Source of the DNA: Hydrogenophilales bacterium
GTDB taxonomy: Bacteria > Pseudomonadota > Gammaproteobacteria > Burkholderiales > Thiobacillaceae
Length of the DNA: 64,000 bases
NCBI GenBank assembly: GCA_023258975.1
Contig: JAHFRD010000016.1
Span: forward strand, 1 to 64,000
Direction of reading: 5' to 3'
The notes below the pieces were generated by a model that worked only from the letters and a program-made list of their open reading frames with translations, did no database searches and was not told where the DNA came from. Below are positions 1 to 9,353 of this stretch, piece after piece (the first letter of the stretch is position 1; every line of letters begins with the position of its first letter). The translations under genes and the position numbers were made by a program.

Positions 1-48
1 TTCCGCCAGAAAAAGCGTGTCCATTTCTGATTTGGTGGTCAATTCCAT
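1..48 (-). CDS. Possible start of a gene running off the window edge
   Basis: An open frame starts at the ATG at 48-46 and reads MELTTKSEMDTLFLAE up to the window edge. There is no clear ribosome binding site, and 16 residues are too few to assign a family. It lies downstream of the truncated methyltransferase on the same strand, so it may belong to the sequence that replaced the rest of that gene. The 66 bases between the two hold nothing I recognise. Confidence 0.2.
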   Translation of the reverse strand, partial: MELTTKSEMDTLFLAE

Positions 49-114
49 TCGCTGTGTTCTGACAATTGGATAATTCCGATCAATTCGGCGAGCGGGGCAA
101 TCACGGTCACGGAT

Positions 115-1620
115 TCAGGCTGTAGTTTGATTTACGCTTCCTTGGTAAGGTGGATTGGCGCAAATAAAGGTTTCCCCCCCCTCGTTCTCGAAATCAATCT
201 GCGCCTGATCCAGCGGCGTGCCGAACAGATCGTCGGCCTGTAACTTCACGCCCGTTCCGGTTGGCGGGCAAACCGTCAGCCAATCCAGGCGCAGGGCGTT
301 GCCGCAGGTGATCCAGTTCTCCGCTTCCAGCGGGAGAAATTCGAGCAGCGCTTCCTTCTGGCCGCGATAACGCACGTCGCACTGGTACTCGGCGATGATG
401 AGCGCGAGCCGCGCGATCTCGGCGGGAAAATCCCGCAACTCGATGCCGCGGAAGTTGGTGAGCGGGATGTCGGTTTTGCGCTCGGTCTCGCCGCGCCGTT
501 GGTTGATGGCGTGCTCGATCTCGCGCATTTCCCGGTAGGCGATGACGAGAAAATTCCCCGAGCCGCAGGCCGGGTCGAATACGCGGATTTTCGCCAGGCG
601 CTTGCGCAGGTTGAGCAGCACGCGCGGGTTGTCGCCGGCTTCGCCGAGCCTGGCCCGCAGTTCGTCGAGAAACAGCGGGTTCAGCACTTTCAGGATGTTG
701 GGCACGCTGGTGTAGTGCATGCCGAGCGCGCCACGCTCTTCGTCGTCCGCCACCGCCTGGATCATTGAGCCGAAGATGTCGGGGTTGATCTTCGTCCAGT
801 CCAGCCCGCCGATATGCAGCAGGTAGGCGCGGGCGATCTTGCTGAAACGCGGCACGTCGAGGTTGCCGGAGAACAGCCCGCCGTTGACATAGGGAAAACC
901 ATCGGCCCAGCGCGGCAGGTTGGCGGCGGCGCGGTCGGCGATCTTCACGTTCATGGCGCGGAAGATTTTACCGATGACGGCGTGGGTGTTGGACGAGTCG
1001 CGCGCGCTCATCTGCTCGACTGTGGCGGTGAACAGCCCGCTGCCGTTGAAGATGTCGGTGTCTTCGGCGAAGAAGCAGAAGATCAGCCGCGCCATGAAGT
1101 GGTTCATGTCGGGGCGACGTTCGGCGCCGCCCCAGTCGGAATTGTCGTTCAGCAGTTGGACGTAGAGCCGGTTGAGCCGGCTGGTGGCGCGGATGTCGAA
1201 CGAGCTCTCGCGCACCTGCTTGACGGTGGTGATGCCGGCCAGCGGCAGAAAAAAGCCGAAGTGATCCGGGAAATCCGGGTAGGCGCAGGCGATGGTCTCG
1301 CCGCTGTCGATGTCCTCGGCCTCGAAGTCCGTCCCGTCGGTGGCGAGGATGAAGCGCGCCTTGGCGCGGGTGGTGGCCGGGCTGGCTTTGAGCGCGGAAA
1401 GGATAGCGGCGACCTCGCCCGGCTCGGCGACGGCGAGGTGGATGTTGTTGCTCTGGAGGACGCCACCGAGATCGGACTTGTTCGACGCGCCCTGCCGCAG
1501 CCGCTTGATCGTCGTTTCCTTGTTGCCGAAAGCGCGCAGAAAGGCGAATGGAAACTCGGCGCGGTCGAAGGGCTGGAGCGCCAGGTTTGAGACTGCTTCC
1601 TCAATTTCTACCGCGTTCAT
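115..1620 (-). pseudogene. Truncated MmeI/YeeA-type class I DNA methyltransferase
   Basis: The product resembles the large SAM-dependent adenine methyltransferases of the MmeI/YeeA group (restriction-modification or phage-defence enzymes, usually about 900 residues or more). The N-terminal helical region is followed by SAM-binding motif I, FDPACGSGNF, near residue 350, then by catalytic motif IV, NPPY, at the extreme C-terminus. The frame stops 10 residues after NPPY (tail QGSVNQTTA). The rest of the catalytic fold and the target-recognition domain are therefore missing. The family match is good up to the QGS following NPPY and then breaks off, which suggests a deletion or insertion junction near position 140. 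The ATG at 1620 has no obvious Shine-Dalgarno. The product is probably inactive as a methyltransferase. A split gene with a separate C-terminal partner beyond the window edge is the alternative. Confidence 0.75.
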
Positions 1621-1964
1621 GATTCAAGCACGTCAAAAGGTGGGGTCATGGGGTATGCGGTCATTTTGGGAGTAGGTTCGGCAAGCTCAACGCAGCGGAT
1701 CACCCATGGATTAGCCAAGATTCGCCGCGTTCGGAATGCGCTTTACGCTTCGGCATTAAATCACACGCCGGACCCTCGATCGGCCCGGGTTGAACGGATA
1801 CATCGATCAAGCGAAAGCCAGGCGCCCGGTTCCACGCTGGGTGCCGGACACTCGTGTTTTTTGCCACCGCGTGAGACAAGCGGGAGGACAACTGCTGGGA
1901 TAATCGCGCATTCGCCAACCTGTTTGACGGGGGCTCACTGAGCATCCCGCCTCCCCCAAGCGCC
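1621..1964. other. Intergenic region upstream of mutS
   Basis: This 344-base gap separates the divergently oriented methyltransferase remnant and mutS. No open frame with family resemblance is visible in it. The only regulatory candidate is an extended -10 element (TGGGATAAT, 1896-1904) pointing at mutS. It has no good -35 hexamer. Confidence 0.4.
1896..1904 (+). promoter_or_regulatory. Possible extended -10 promoter for mutS
   Basis: TGGGATAAT matches the TGn plus -10 pattern and lies about 60 bases before the mutS ATG. No convincing -35 element is found 16-18 bases upstream. This is weak pattern evidence only. Confidence 0.3.
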
Positions 1965-4610
1965 ATGGAAACCTCGACCACTCCCGTACTAGACGTCATG
2001 CCGGAAAAACACACGCCGATGATGGTTCAGTACTTCCGCATCAAGGCCGAGCACCCCGACATGCTGCTGTTCTACCGCATGGGGGATTTCTACGAACTAT
2101 TCCATGACGACGCCGAGCGCGCGGCGCGCCTGCTCGACATCACCCTGACCACGCGCGGCGCCTCGGCGGGGCAGCCGATCCGGATGGCGGGGGTGCCTTA
2201 TCACGCGGCGGAGGTTTACCTGGCAAAGCTTTCGCGGCTGGGGGAATCGGTGGCGATCTGCGAGCAGATCGGCGATCCGAAGACCGCGAAGGGGCCGGTG
2301 GAGCGCCGTGTGGTGCGTATCGTCACGCCGGGCACGGTAACCGACGAGGCGCTGCTGGACGACCGGCGCGATGCGGTGATGCTGGCGGTGGCGCCTGTCG
2401 CCAAAGCGCGCTCTCTCACCCCCGGCCCCTCTCCCGCAAGCGGGCGAGGGGAGAAAATCGCTCTGGCCTGGCTGACGCTTTCCAGTGGACGTTTCGCCGC
2501 CAAAATCATCACCGCCGACCGGCTCGGCGCCGAGTTGATTCGGCTCAATCCCTCGGAAATCCTGCTGCCGGAAGGGTTCACGCATTTCGACCTGGCCAAT
2601 CTTAAAGTGGCCTTCAACCGCCGCCCGGACTGGCAGTTCGACGCCGAACGCGGCCGCCGGATGTTGCTGGAACAGTTCGGAGTCGCCGACCTGACCGCCT
2701 ACGGCATCGAGGACCAACCCTCGCTCCAGGCCGCCGCCGGACTGTTGCTGGATTACGCGCGGCACACCCAGCAAGCCGCCCTGCCCCACATCCACGGCCT
2801 CAGCCTGGAGCAGGACAGCGCCTATGTCCTGCTCGACGCCGCCGCGCGCCGCACTCTGGAAATCAGCGAGACGTTGCGTGGCGAGGCTGCGCCCACGCTG
2901 CTGTCGGAACTGGATCGCTGCATCACCGCCCTGGGTGGCCGCTTGTTGCGCCACTGGCTGCATCACCCCCTGCGCGACCGCACCGTGTTGCAGCGGCGTT
3001 TGAGCGCCATCGACACGCTACTGCGCACGCCCGGCGCGGCCCGGGACACGCGCGCCGCGCTCAAGGGCATGGCCGACCTGGAGCGCATCGCCGCGCGCGT
3101 CGCCCTGCGCAGCGCGCGGCCACGCGACCTCTCCGGCCTGCGCGACAGCCTCGCGCGCCTGCCGGCGCTGCAAGCCGCGCTCACCGATGCCGGGCCGGCG
3201 CTGGCGCCACTGTGCGAGCGTCTGGCTTTTCCCGAGGTGACGCTCGACCATCTGGCGCGCGCCTTGAAACCGGAACCCGGCGTGGTGCTGCGCGAAGGCG
3301 GCGTCATCGCCGATGGTTTCGACGCCGAACTCGACGAACTGCGTGCCCTGCAATCCGACTGCGGTTCCTTCCTGATCGACATGGAGGCGCGCGAGCGGGA
3401 ACGCACCGGCATCTCCAATTTGCGGGTGGAATACAACCGGGTATCGGGCTTCTATATCGAGGTGGCCCGCGCCCAGGCGGACAAGGTGCCGGCCGACTAC
3501 CACCGGCGTCAGACCTTGAAAAATGTGGAACGTTATCTGACGCCGGAGTTGAAGGCGTTCGAGGACAAATACCTGTCCGCCTCCGAACGTGCCCTGGCGC
3601 GCGAGAAGCGGCTCTACGAAGAACTGCTGGAAGTGCTCGCCGCTACCCTCGCGCCCTTGCAGCAAGTCGCCGCCGCCGTGGCCGAGGCCGATGTCCTGTC
3701 CGGGCATGCCGAACTGGCCGGGGAACGCCGCTATTGCGCGCCTGAATTCAGCGATGCCTGGGGCATCCAGATCGAGGCCGGCCGCCACCCGGTGGTGGAA
3801 ACGCGGGTGGATGCCTTCATTCCCAACGATCTGCGCCTCGACCCCACCCGCCGCATGTTGCTCATCACCGGCCCCAACATGGGTGGCAAATCCACCTACA
3901 TGCGCCAGATCGCCCACATCGTCCTGCTCGCCTGTTGCGGCCTCTACGTGCCGGCATCGCGCGCGCTGATCGGGCCGGTGGATCAGATCTTCACCCGCGT
4001 CGGCTCCTCCGACGACCTCGCCGGCGGGCGTTCCACCTTCATGGTGGAAATGACCGAAACCGCCGGCATCCTGCACGGCGCCACCGAACACAGCCTGATC
4101 CTGATGGACGAGATCGGCCGCGGCACCTCGACTTTCGACGGCATCAGCATCGCCTGGGCGGTGGCGCGGCACATGGCGGAAAAGACCCGTGCCTACACCC
4201 TGTTCGCCACCCATTATTTCGAGCTGACCCAGCTCAACCAGGAATTCCGCGCCCTGGCCAACGTGCACCTGGACGCGGTGGAAACAGGGAATGGCCTCAC
4301 TTTCCTGCACGCCGTGGCGGATGGCCCCGCCTCGCAGAGCTACGGCTTGCAGGTGGCGCGCCTGGCCGGGGTGCCGGCGGCGGTCATCAACGCCGCCCGG
4401 CGCAAGCTGGTGATGCTGGAAAACCAGCAGATCGCGCCCTCGGGCCAGGGCGACCTGTTCGCGCAGGCCCCGCCCGCGCCGGAGCCACCCGCCTGCCCCG
4501 CGCTGGAACGCCTGGTTGAAATCGACCCGGACGAACTCAGCCCGAAACAGGCGCTGGAAGCGCTCTATGAACTGCGGCGGCTGCTGCCGGCAAGCCCGCC
4601 GGAGCTCTGA
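1965..4610 (+). CDS. mutS: DNA mismatch repair protein MutS
   Basis: MutS recognises mismatches and small loops and, with MutL, starts methyl-directed repair. The mismatch-binding Phe-x-Glu motif is present (GDFYELF, about residues 42-48). The ATPase has its Walker [10 protein letters not shown], near residue 636, and Walker [11 protein letters not shown], near 710. A helix-turn-helix dimerisation tail follows. At 881 residues it is slightly longer than usual. The excess is a Pro/Ser/Gly-rich stretch, [13 protein letters not shown], near residues 150-163 in the connector domain, encoded by a palindromic repeat (separate entry). The frame is intact through it. It is transcribed alone and is convergent with the chemoreceptor gene. 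Confidence 0.97.
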   Translation: METSTTPVLDVMPEKHTPMMVQYFRIKAEHPDMLLFYRMGDFYELFHDDAERAARLLDITLTTRGASAGQPIRMAGVPYHAAEVYLAKLSRLGESVAICEQIGDPKTAKGPVERRVVRIVTPGTVTDEALLDDRRDAVMLAVAPVAKARSLTPGPSPASGRGEKIALAWLTLSSGRFAAKIITADRLGAELIRLNPSEILLPEGFTHFDLANLKVAFNRRPDWQFDAERGRRMLLEQFGVADLTAYGIEDQPSLQAAAGLLLDYARHTQQAALPHIHGLSLEQDSAYVLLDAAARRTLEISETLRGEAAPTLLSELDRCITALGGRLLRHWLHHPLRDRTVLQRRLSAIDTLLRTPGAARDTRAALKGMADLERIAARVALRSARPRDLSGLRDSLARLPALQAALTDAGPALAPLCERLAFPEVTLDHLARALKPEPGVVLREGGVIADGFDAELDELRALQSDCGSFLIDMEARERERTGISNLRVEYNRVSGFYIEVARAQADKVPADYHRRQTLKNVERYLTPELKAFEDKYLSASERALAREKRLYEELLEVLAATLAPLQQVAAAVAEADVLSGHAELAGERRYCAPEFSDAWGIQIEAGRHPVVETRVDAFIPNDLRLDPTRRMLLITGPNMGGKSTYMRQIAHIVLLACCGLYVPASRALIGPVDQIFTRVGSSDDLAGGRSTFMVEMTETAGILHGATEHSLILMDEIGRGTSTFDGISIAWAVARHMAEKTRAYTLFATHYFELTQLNQEFRALANVHLDAVETGNGLTFLHAVADGPASQSYGLQVARLAGVPAAVINAARRKLVMLENQQIAPSGQGDLFAQAPPAPEPPACPALERLVEIDPDELSPKQALEALYELRRLLPASPPEL
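2411..2456 (+). repeat. Palindromic repeat inserted in frame inside mutS
   Basis: The left arm CCCCTCTCCCGC (2426-2437), an AA loop and the right arm GCGGGCGAGGGG (2440-2451) form a 12-bp stem with one mismatch. The plus-strand translation gives [13 protein letters not shown], a peptide typical of an intergenic palindromic repeat found in many proteobacterial genomes. Homologous MutS proteins normally lack this peptide (family knowledge; no alignment was run). Confidence 0.75.
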
Positions 4611-4698
4611 AGGATACCGTCCGCGCCGATTGCTTCACCGCCCGCCCATCGGCTTGCGGGTGACATAACGAAAATCGGCCCCGATGAGCCCGGCCCGG

Positions 4699-5829
4699 TC
4701 AATGCCGGTGCATCTCGGCGCAAAGGATGCCGGGATCCCGCCGGCCGCTTTCCGCCATGATTTCCAGATTGCGCAGGACGAGCAGACTGGCGGCTTCCAT
4801 CTTGCCCAGTTCATCCAGGCCGTCATTCAGTTCACCCGCATGGAAATGACGCACGGCATTCACTCCATGCTGATGCACGGCCACATGGGGCGGCTCGATG
4901 GCCTGATAGCCAGGCAACTTGGAAAAGCAGTTCCTGCCGTCGCCTTCGTAATACCACTTGCCGAGACGGCAAGTGGTATGGCCGGAGAACTCCGTTTCGG
5001 TCTTTTCGGAAAGTCCGAGAAAGACCTTGTAGATCTCCATCTTGAATACCAGGTGATCCACCTTGGCGGTTTCCACGAAGCTGCGCAGCGCGCTGGCGGC
5101 AATGGTGCCAATCATCTGATCCGAGGAATCCATCAAGCTCTTCATGCCCAGGTAGGCCTGCTGTCCATCGCGCTGAAACAACCGGGTACTTTCCGGGTCC
5201 ACCTGAACCTGGTCGCGCACCTGGGTCGCCTCGTTCTGCACCGTCTGCACCAGGCTGGATATCTCATTGGTGGCGCTACGGGTGCGGTCGGCCAGTTTGC
5301 GGACTTCGTCGGCCACCACCGCGAAACCACGGCCATACTCCCCCGCCCGTGCCGCTTCGATGGCGGCGTTGAGCGCGAGCAGATTGGTCTGCTCGGCGAT
5401 GCCCTGGATCAGCTTGACGATGCCACCGATCTCTCCCGTGCGGTCATGCAGTTTGCCCACCTCTTCGGAGGTGGAATTGAGCCTCTGGGTGAAGCCCTCC
5501 AGGCTGCCGGCCATGCGTTCGATGATGCCCAGGTTGTCGCCCACGGTATGGCAGGCATTGACCACGCGTTCCGTCTCCTGGCGCATGGCCTGGGCAAGCG
5601 TGGCGAGCGAGCCCTGGGATTCCTTGAGCGAATCGCTGAAACTGCCGATGTGGGGCGCCATTCCCAGCAGCGAGTCACATTGAGCATGGGCACCCGCCGC
5701 GACGGGCCGAAAGGCGTCCAGCGCTTCCCGCGCCCCGGTCAATTCCCCGCACAGCGCCTCGTTTTCCGCTTGCATGGACTGCAAGCGTTGCCGCAACTCC
5801 GTGATCTCTCGTCCCGAACGAAAAAACAT
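4699..5829 (-). CDS. Soluble methyl-accepting chemotaxis protein with C-terminal CZB domain
   Basis: This 376-residue chemoreceptor has no transmembrane segment, so it is expected in the cytoplasm. An N-terminal coiled coil is followed by the conserved signalling hairpin tip ([18 protein letters not shown], about residues 148-165), which binds CheA/CheW. The C-terminal part (about 255-335) is a chemoreceptor zinc-binding (CZB) domain. It shows the expected His ([10 protein letters not shown]), Cys ([10 protein letters not shown]) and [10 protein letters not shown] ligand motifs. CZB domains sense zinc or oxidants such as hypochlorite. I chose the ATG at 5829 because AGAGG lies eight bases before it; the upstream GTG at 5838 is poorly placed. 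It stands alone, with no che operon nearby. Confidence 0.9.
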   Translation of the reverse strand: MFFRSGREITELRQRLQSMQAENEALCGELTGAREALDAFRPVAAGAHAQCDSLLGMAPHIGSFSDSLKESQGSLATLAQAMRQETERVVNACHTVGDNLGIIERMAGSLEGFTQRLNSTSEEVGKLHDRTGEIGGIVKLIQGIAEQTNLLALNAAIEAARAGEYGRGFAVVADEVRKLADRTRSATNEISSLVQTVQNEATQVRDQVQVDPESTRLFQRDGQQAYLGMKSLMDSSDQMIGTIAASALRSFVETAKVDHLVFKMEIYKVFLGLSEKTETEFSGHTTCRLGKWYYEGDGRNCFSKLPGYQAIEPPHVAVHQHGVNAVRHFHAGELNDGLDELGKMEAASLLVLRNLEIMAESGRRDPGILCAEMHRH

Positions 5830-5913
5830 GCCAGGCACCTCTTCAAAAGGGATAGGCGCGTTATCGGCGGATCCGGGAAAAACTTTAAGGCAGCGCGCGG
5901 CAGCGCCGAGGCA

Positions 5914-7008
5914 TCAATCCCCGAAGCTGGTTCCGACACCCCGCGCGCTGGCGACCCACGGGTGCTCGGGCGGCACGGTCTTGACCTGACCGGCGACGTC
6001 CTCCAGCGGCACCGGCACGCTGGATTCGCCGCGCGCGGCAACCATGAAGCCGTATTGGCGCTGCTGGATCAGATCGGCGGCGGCGGTTCCCAGGCGAGTG
6101 GCGAGCAGGCGGTCGGCGGCGGAAGGCGTACCGCCACGTTGCAGATGCCCGAGGATGGTGACGCGGGCTTCCAGGCCGGTGAGCTGTTCCAGTTGCTGCG
6201 CCAGGCGCAGGGTACGCTCGGCGTAGACCAGTTCCGGCTCCACGACGACCGCCTTCTTGTCTTTCTTTTTCGCGGCGCTGGCCTGTTGTTTAGCGAATTC
6301 CTGCCGCGAGATCGCGCCCTCCGCCACGGCGACGATGCTGAACGGCTTGCCTTTGCGTTTGCGCGCCTTGATGGCATCGGCCACCACGTCCACGTCGTAG
6401 GGAATTTCCGGAACCAGGATCACGTCGGCGCCGCCGGCGATGCCCGCGCCCAGCGCCAGCCAGCCGGCGCGATGCCCCATAATCTCGACCACGATGATGC
6501 GGTGGTGGCTGTGCGCGGTGCTGTGCAGGCGGTCGATGGCGTCGGTGGCGATACCCAGCGCGGTATCGAAGCCGAAAGTGGTATCGGTCAGCGCCACATC
6601 GTTGTCGATGGTCTTGGGCAGGGTCACCACGTTGAGTCCGGCCTGCCGCAATCGCAGCGCGTTCTTCTGGGTGCCGCCGCCGCCCAGGCAGACCAGGCAA
6701 TCGAGCCCGTTGGCGTGATAGTTGGCGACGATGGTTTCTGTCATGTCCTGCACCTTGCCGTTCACCGGCATCTTGTGCGGCTTGTCGCGGCTGGTGCCGA
6801 GGATGGTGCCGCCCAGGGTGAGGATGCCGGAAAGCTGCTCCCCTTCCAGCGCCATGACGCGGTTTTCCATGAGGCCGCGAAATCCATCGCGTATGCCGAC
6901 GATGTGCATGCCGTAATGCGATACACAGGCCTTGCCGACGCCGCGAATCGCCGCGTTGAGGCCGGGACTGTCGCCGCCGGAGGTCAGAATGCCGATGCTC
7001 TGGGTCAT
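5914..7008 (-). CDS. 6-phosphofructokinase (group III type; ATP or PPi donor uncertain)
   Basis: The enzyme phosphorylates fructose 6-phosphate to fructose 1,6-bisphosphate. It has the N-terminal phosphoryl-donor loop [12 protein letters not shown], the substrate motif GTSR and the catalytic PKTIDND. The position of the E. coli GGDGS loop reads GGGGT, and the position of Gly124 is Lys. A Gly with Lys pattern is known from the mixed group III clade, in which some members use pyrophosphate. The donor therefore cannot be assigned by eye. Length (364) fits. The ATG at 7008 lacks a strong ribosome binding site. The long plus-strand frame opposite is a GC-rich shadow. Confidence 0.9.
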   Translation of the reverse strand: MTQSIGILTSGGDSPGLNAAIRGVGKACVSHYGMHIVGIRDGFRGLMENRVMALEGEQLSGILTLGGTILGTSRDKPHKMPVNGKVQDMTETIVANYHANGLDCLVCLGGGGTQKNALRLRQAGLNVVTLPKTIDNDVALTDTTFGFDTALGIATDAIDRLHSTAHSHHRIIVVEIMGHRAGWLALGAGIAGGADVILVPEIPYDVDVVADAIKARKRKGKPFSIVAVAEGAISRQEFAKQQASAAKKKDKKAVVVEPELVYAERTLRLAQQLEQLTGLEARVTILGHLQRGGTPSAADRLLATRLGTAAADLIQQRQYGFMVAARGESSVPVPLEDVAGQVKTVPPEHPWVASARGVGTSFGD

Positions 7009-7084
7009 GTGGGTAGCTGCTTTCGTTGAATGGATCGCGGGATTGTCACGCGCGCGTGGCGATGAGGCCAGAACCCGAACTGAC

Positions 7085-7567
7085 TTACATCATTTCCACC
7101 ACCCACTTGGTGACGGTGGCCGTCGCCCGCGCACATTGCTCGCCGCGCGCCGTATCGAACGCCTTGTATTCCTCGGGGTTCCACATGTCATAGGTCTTGC
7201 CGGTGAATTGCCGTTGCAGTTCCTGGCAGGTGACGCCGCCGAACTCGTCGCGGAAGCGTTCCACCAACTCCTGGCCCTTCTTGAAGTTGTTGATGAAGCG
7301 GCCTTTGTCCAACTTGTCGCGATCACGCCCGCGCCGCGCCGAAAGCGCCACCAGGCCTCCGGTGAGCGCGCCGCAGGCCCCCACGCCGGAGAGGCCGCCG
7401 CCCCCGGACAAGCCATGACTCGCCTTGATCACGCTGTCCTCGATCACGCCCACGGTTTCCTGCACCGCCGCCAGCACGCATTGCGGACAACAGCCGTAAT
7501 CCAGCTCGTATTTCAACGCCTTGTCGTAGGCGATTTGCGCGAGGCTGGCCTTGTCGTCCGTATTCAT
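7085..7567 (-). CDS. C_GCAxxG_C_C family redox-type protein
   Basis: This 160-residue protein carries the cysteine pattern that defines the C_GCAxxG_C_C family. An N-terminal CCPQCV is followed by GACGALTGG near residues 64-72 and by later single cysteines (VTCQEL, EQCARA). The family is thought to bind metal or an Fe-S centre, but its biochemical role is unknown. The start at 7567 is set by AGGAG six bases upstream. Frames extending further upstream would overlap the divergent gene at 7668. An inverted repeat (7583-7598) lies just upstream. Confidence 0.75.
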   Translation of the reverse strand: MNTDDKASLAQIAYDKALKYELDYGCCPQCVLAAVQETVGVIEDSVIKASHGLSGGGGLSGVGACGALTGGLVALSARRGRDRDKLDKGRFINNFKKGQELVERFRDEFGGVTCQELQRQFTGKTYDMWNPEEYKAFDTARGEQCARATATVTKWVVEMM

Positions 7568-7582
7568 GTGGCGCTCCTGAAT

Positions 7583-7598
7583 ATTAGAAATCGCTAAT
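7583..7598. promoter_or_regulatory. Inverted repeat between divergent genes, possible operator
   Basis: ATTAG-AAATCG-CTAAT is a perfect 5-bp inverted repeat in an AT-rich patch. It lies 16 bases before the C_GCAxxG_C_C start and about 70 bases before the divergent gene at 7668. The size and symmetry suit a winged-helix repressor such as an ArsR-family protein. The regulator is not identified. Confidence 0.35.
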
Positions 7599-7667
7599 TT
7601 ATAGCAACCGCACCCGCGCGTCTCGCGCGGCTTATCATCGTCGGCATGTTTCTCCAGGAATTTCACA

Positions 7668-7955
7668 ATGAAAACGCTGCATCTCGACGCCGACGAACTC
7701 GATCTGAATTTCGACCAGTGCCTCAAACTCGCCAACCTGGCCGCCGACCACCTGCTGGCGCAACAGGGTGGCGCCATGTTGCTGTCGTTCTGGGATGACG
7801 ACCGCGGCCTGGAATCGCCGCACGGCGTCTCCGAGTGTCATTTCCAGTGCCCGACCCCGGGCTGGCAGGACTACGCCGGCAATCGCGGTGGCGTCCTGAT
7901 GGTGAACTTCGGCCGGGGCCGCTTCGTGTTCTGCTACCGGCCGATCAATGACTGA
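7668..7955 (+). CDS. Conserved hypothetical protein (95 aa)
   Basis: A small soluble protein starts MKTLHLDADELDLNF, with AGGA eight bases before the ATG. It has two cysteines (SECHFQCP) and ends in a short beta-rich stretch (GGVLMVNFGRGRFVFCYR). The pattern vaguely recalls small AF1514-like (DUF5619) proteins, which I cannot confirm. It is divergent from the C_GCAxxG_C_C gene and may share its operator. No transmembrane segment or signal peptide is visible. Confidence 0.6.
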   Translation: MKTLHLDADELDLNFDQCLKLANLAADHLLAQQGGAMLLSFWDDDRGLESPHGVSECHFQCPTPGWQDYAGNRGGVLMVNFGRGRFVFCYRPIND

Positions 7956-7976
7956 AATCGCGCGCGCGATTTCCCC

Positions 7977-8735
7977 TCAGAGGGCGAACCAGGCGCGCAG
8001 CCGCGCCACATCGACCCGGCCCCGCTCATCCTGGCCGGCGGCGTCCAGGCGCCGATAAGGAGCGCCCTCTTCGCCCAGGTCGCTCAGGACGGCAAGCGCC
8101 CCGGTGAAATCATGATCGCGGGTGTAGTCGTTGATCGTCACCACGGTCTTCAGGCCGGCACCCAGCGAGGAGTGGATGCCGTTCTCGGAATCCTCGATCG
8201 CCAGACATTCCTCGGGGCCCAAGCCAAGTTTCCGTATGGCCCAGACATAGATGTCCGGCGCCGGTTTCTTGGCCGGGACGATGTCGCCGGCGGCGATCAC
8301 CGTGAACCAATCGGCGCCATCCTCGGCCAGGCTGTGGCGCAGCAGCGCGGTGACGTTTTCCGGAGTGGTGGTGGTGGCCACGCCCAGGATCAGTCCGGCT
8401 TCGCGCGCCTCGCGCAACAAGCGTTCGACACCGGGGCGCAGGGGAATCCCCCCTTGCGCCAGCAATTCGGTGTAGTGGCGCGTCTTGGCCTTGTGCAGTT
8501 CCGCGATCATTTCCTCAAAGTTGGCCGGCTTCTCGTAATCGGGCCGGAAACGCGAAAGGTAGTACTTCATGCGTTCCTTGCCACCGGTCACCGCGAGCAG
8601 TTCGCCGTAGAGCGGCACATCCCATTCCCAATCCAGGCCGAATTCACGAAACGCCGCGTTGAAGGCCGGGCGGTGGCCGTCGCGCTCGGTATCGGCCAGG
8701 GTTCCATCAACGTCGAACAAGAGTGCTTTCAGCAT
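7977..8735 (-). CDS. cbbY: CbbY-type HAD phosphatase
   Basis: This HAD-superfamily hydrolase of 252 residues begins with the catalytic motif DVDGTLADTERDGH. The C2-cap helix region follows, then the Thr motif (TTTTPE), a Lys (PAKKPAPDIY) and the acidic motif IEDSENGI. The DVDGTLADTE-x-x-GH start is typical of CbbY, which removes xylulose 1,5-bisphosphate, an inhibitor of RuBisCO, in autotrophs. No other Calvin-cycle gene lies in this window, so the role is inferred from family resemblance. It is convergent with the small gene at 7668 and divergent from the gene at 8813. Confidence 0.85.
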   Translation of the reverse strand: MLKALLFDVDGTLADTERDGHRPAFNAAFREFGLDWEWDVPLYGELLAVTGGKERMKYYLSRFRPDYEKPANFEEMIAELHKAKTRHYTELLAQGGIPLRPGVERLLREAREAGLILGVATTTTPENVTALLRHSLAEDGADWFTVIAAGDIVPAKKPAPDIYVWAIRKLGLGPEECLAIEDSENGIHSSLGAGLKTVVTINDYTRDHDFTGALAVLSDLGEEGAPYRRLDAAGQDERGRVDVARLRAWFAL

Positions 8736-8812
8736 GGCAATTCCTTGAATTTACAGGTTTTTCAAAATGAGACTGGCGGTTACAATCCGCCTCTTTGCCT
8801 GGAGGGCGATTC

Positions 8813-9277
8813 ATGCAGACATCCGCCCAACTCACTACCCAGCCCACCGAGTTCGACCGGCTGTTCAACGGCACGCTTTACAGTCTGCTGTCCTGGCCCC
8901 AACTCACCGCTTTCTGGGAGCGTCTGGACGCCGGGGCTGGCTGGTATCTCTACGCGGTCGGTGAGGATCGCCCCGACGAACCGGCCGACGCGGAACATGT
9001 CGCCGCGTTCACCCGCGAGATCGACGCCCTGCTGCACCGTGAACACCACGAAGACTACTGTGGCATCGTCTATGCCGACGATCTGGACAACCCCAGCCTC
9101 ATCAAGATCTATGACCCCAACCATCTGGGGACGTCATGCGGTTCCAGCAAGCACCGCATCCTGCCGGGCTGGGTGATGTCGAAATGGCCGCCATCCGATC
9201 TGACCCCGAGCCACCATGTGCCGCAAAATCGCAAGCGCTGGTGGCAGGGCTTCCTGGATCTGATCGGCGCGAAATAA
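8813..9277 (+). CDS. Conserved hypothetical protein (154 aa)
   Basis: A soluble protein rich in Trp and acidic residues. The ATG at 8813 has GGAGGG seven bases upstream, so I prefer it to the TTG at 8795. Visible features are a central HEDYCGIVYADD segment and a C-terminal SCGSSKHRILPGW motif containing Cys and His. I do not recognise a characterised family. It is followed by a strong bidirectional terminator shared with pnp. Confidence 0.65.
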   Translation: MQTSAQLTTQPTEFDRLFNGTLYSLLSWPQLTAFWERLDAGAGWYLYAVGEDRPDEPADAEHVAAFTREIDALLHREHHEDYCGIVYADDLDNPSLIKIYDPNHLGTSCGSSKHRILPGWVMSKWPPSDLTPSHHVPQNRKRWWQGFLDLIGAK

Positions 9278-9308
9278 GCCATCCCCCATCCCGGTTACCC
9301 GGCACACG

Positions 9309-9336
9309 AAAAAAGCGGCCCGCAGGCCGCTTTTTT
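9309..9336. terminator. Bidirectional intrinsic terminator
   Basis: AAAAAAGCGGCC-CGCA-GGCCGCTTTTTT is a perfect 12-bp stem with A and T tracts on either side. It can stop both the plus-strand gene ending at 9277 and the minus-strand rimP-pnp operon ending at 9354. Confidence 0.92.
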
Positions 9337-9353
9337 CCTGCCCCCGCCGTGTC

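Noticed and set aside
1621-1964. Small frames in the gap before mutS
   Set aside because: The 97- and 104-residue frames overlap each other on opposite strands, have no ribosome binding sites and no family resemblance.
3018-4310. 430-aa minus-strand open frame inside mutS
   Set aside because: It is fully antisense to conserved MutS ATPase sequence and resembles no protein.
4684-7029. 781-aa plus-strand open frame
   Set aside because: It lies wholly antisense to the CZB chemoreceptor and phosphofructokinase genes, has no family resemblance, and arises from GC-rich third-position bias.
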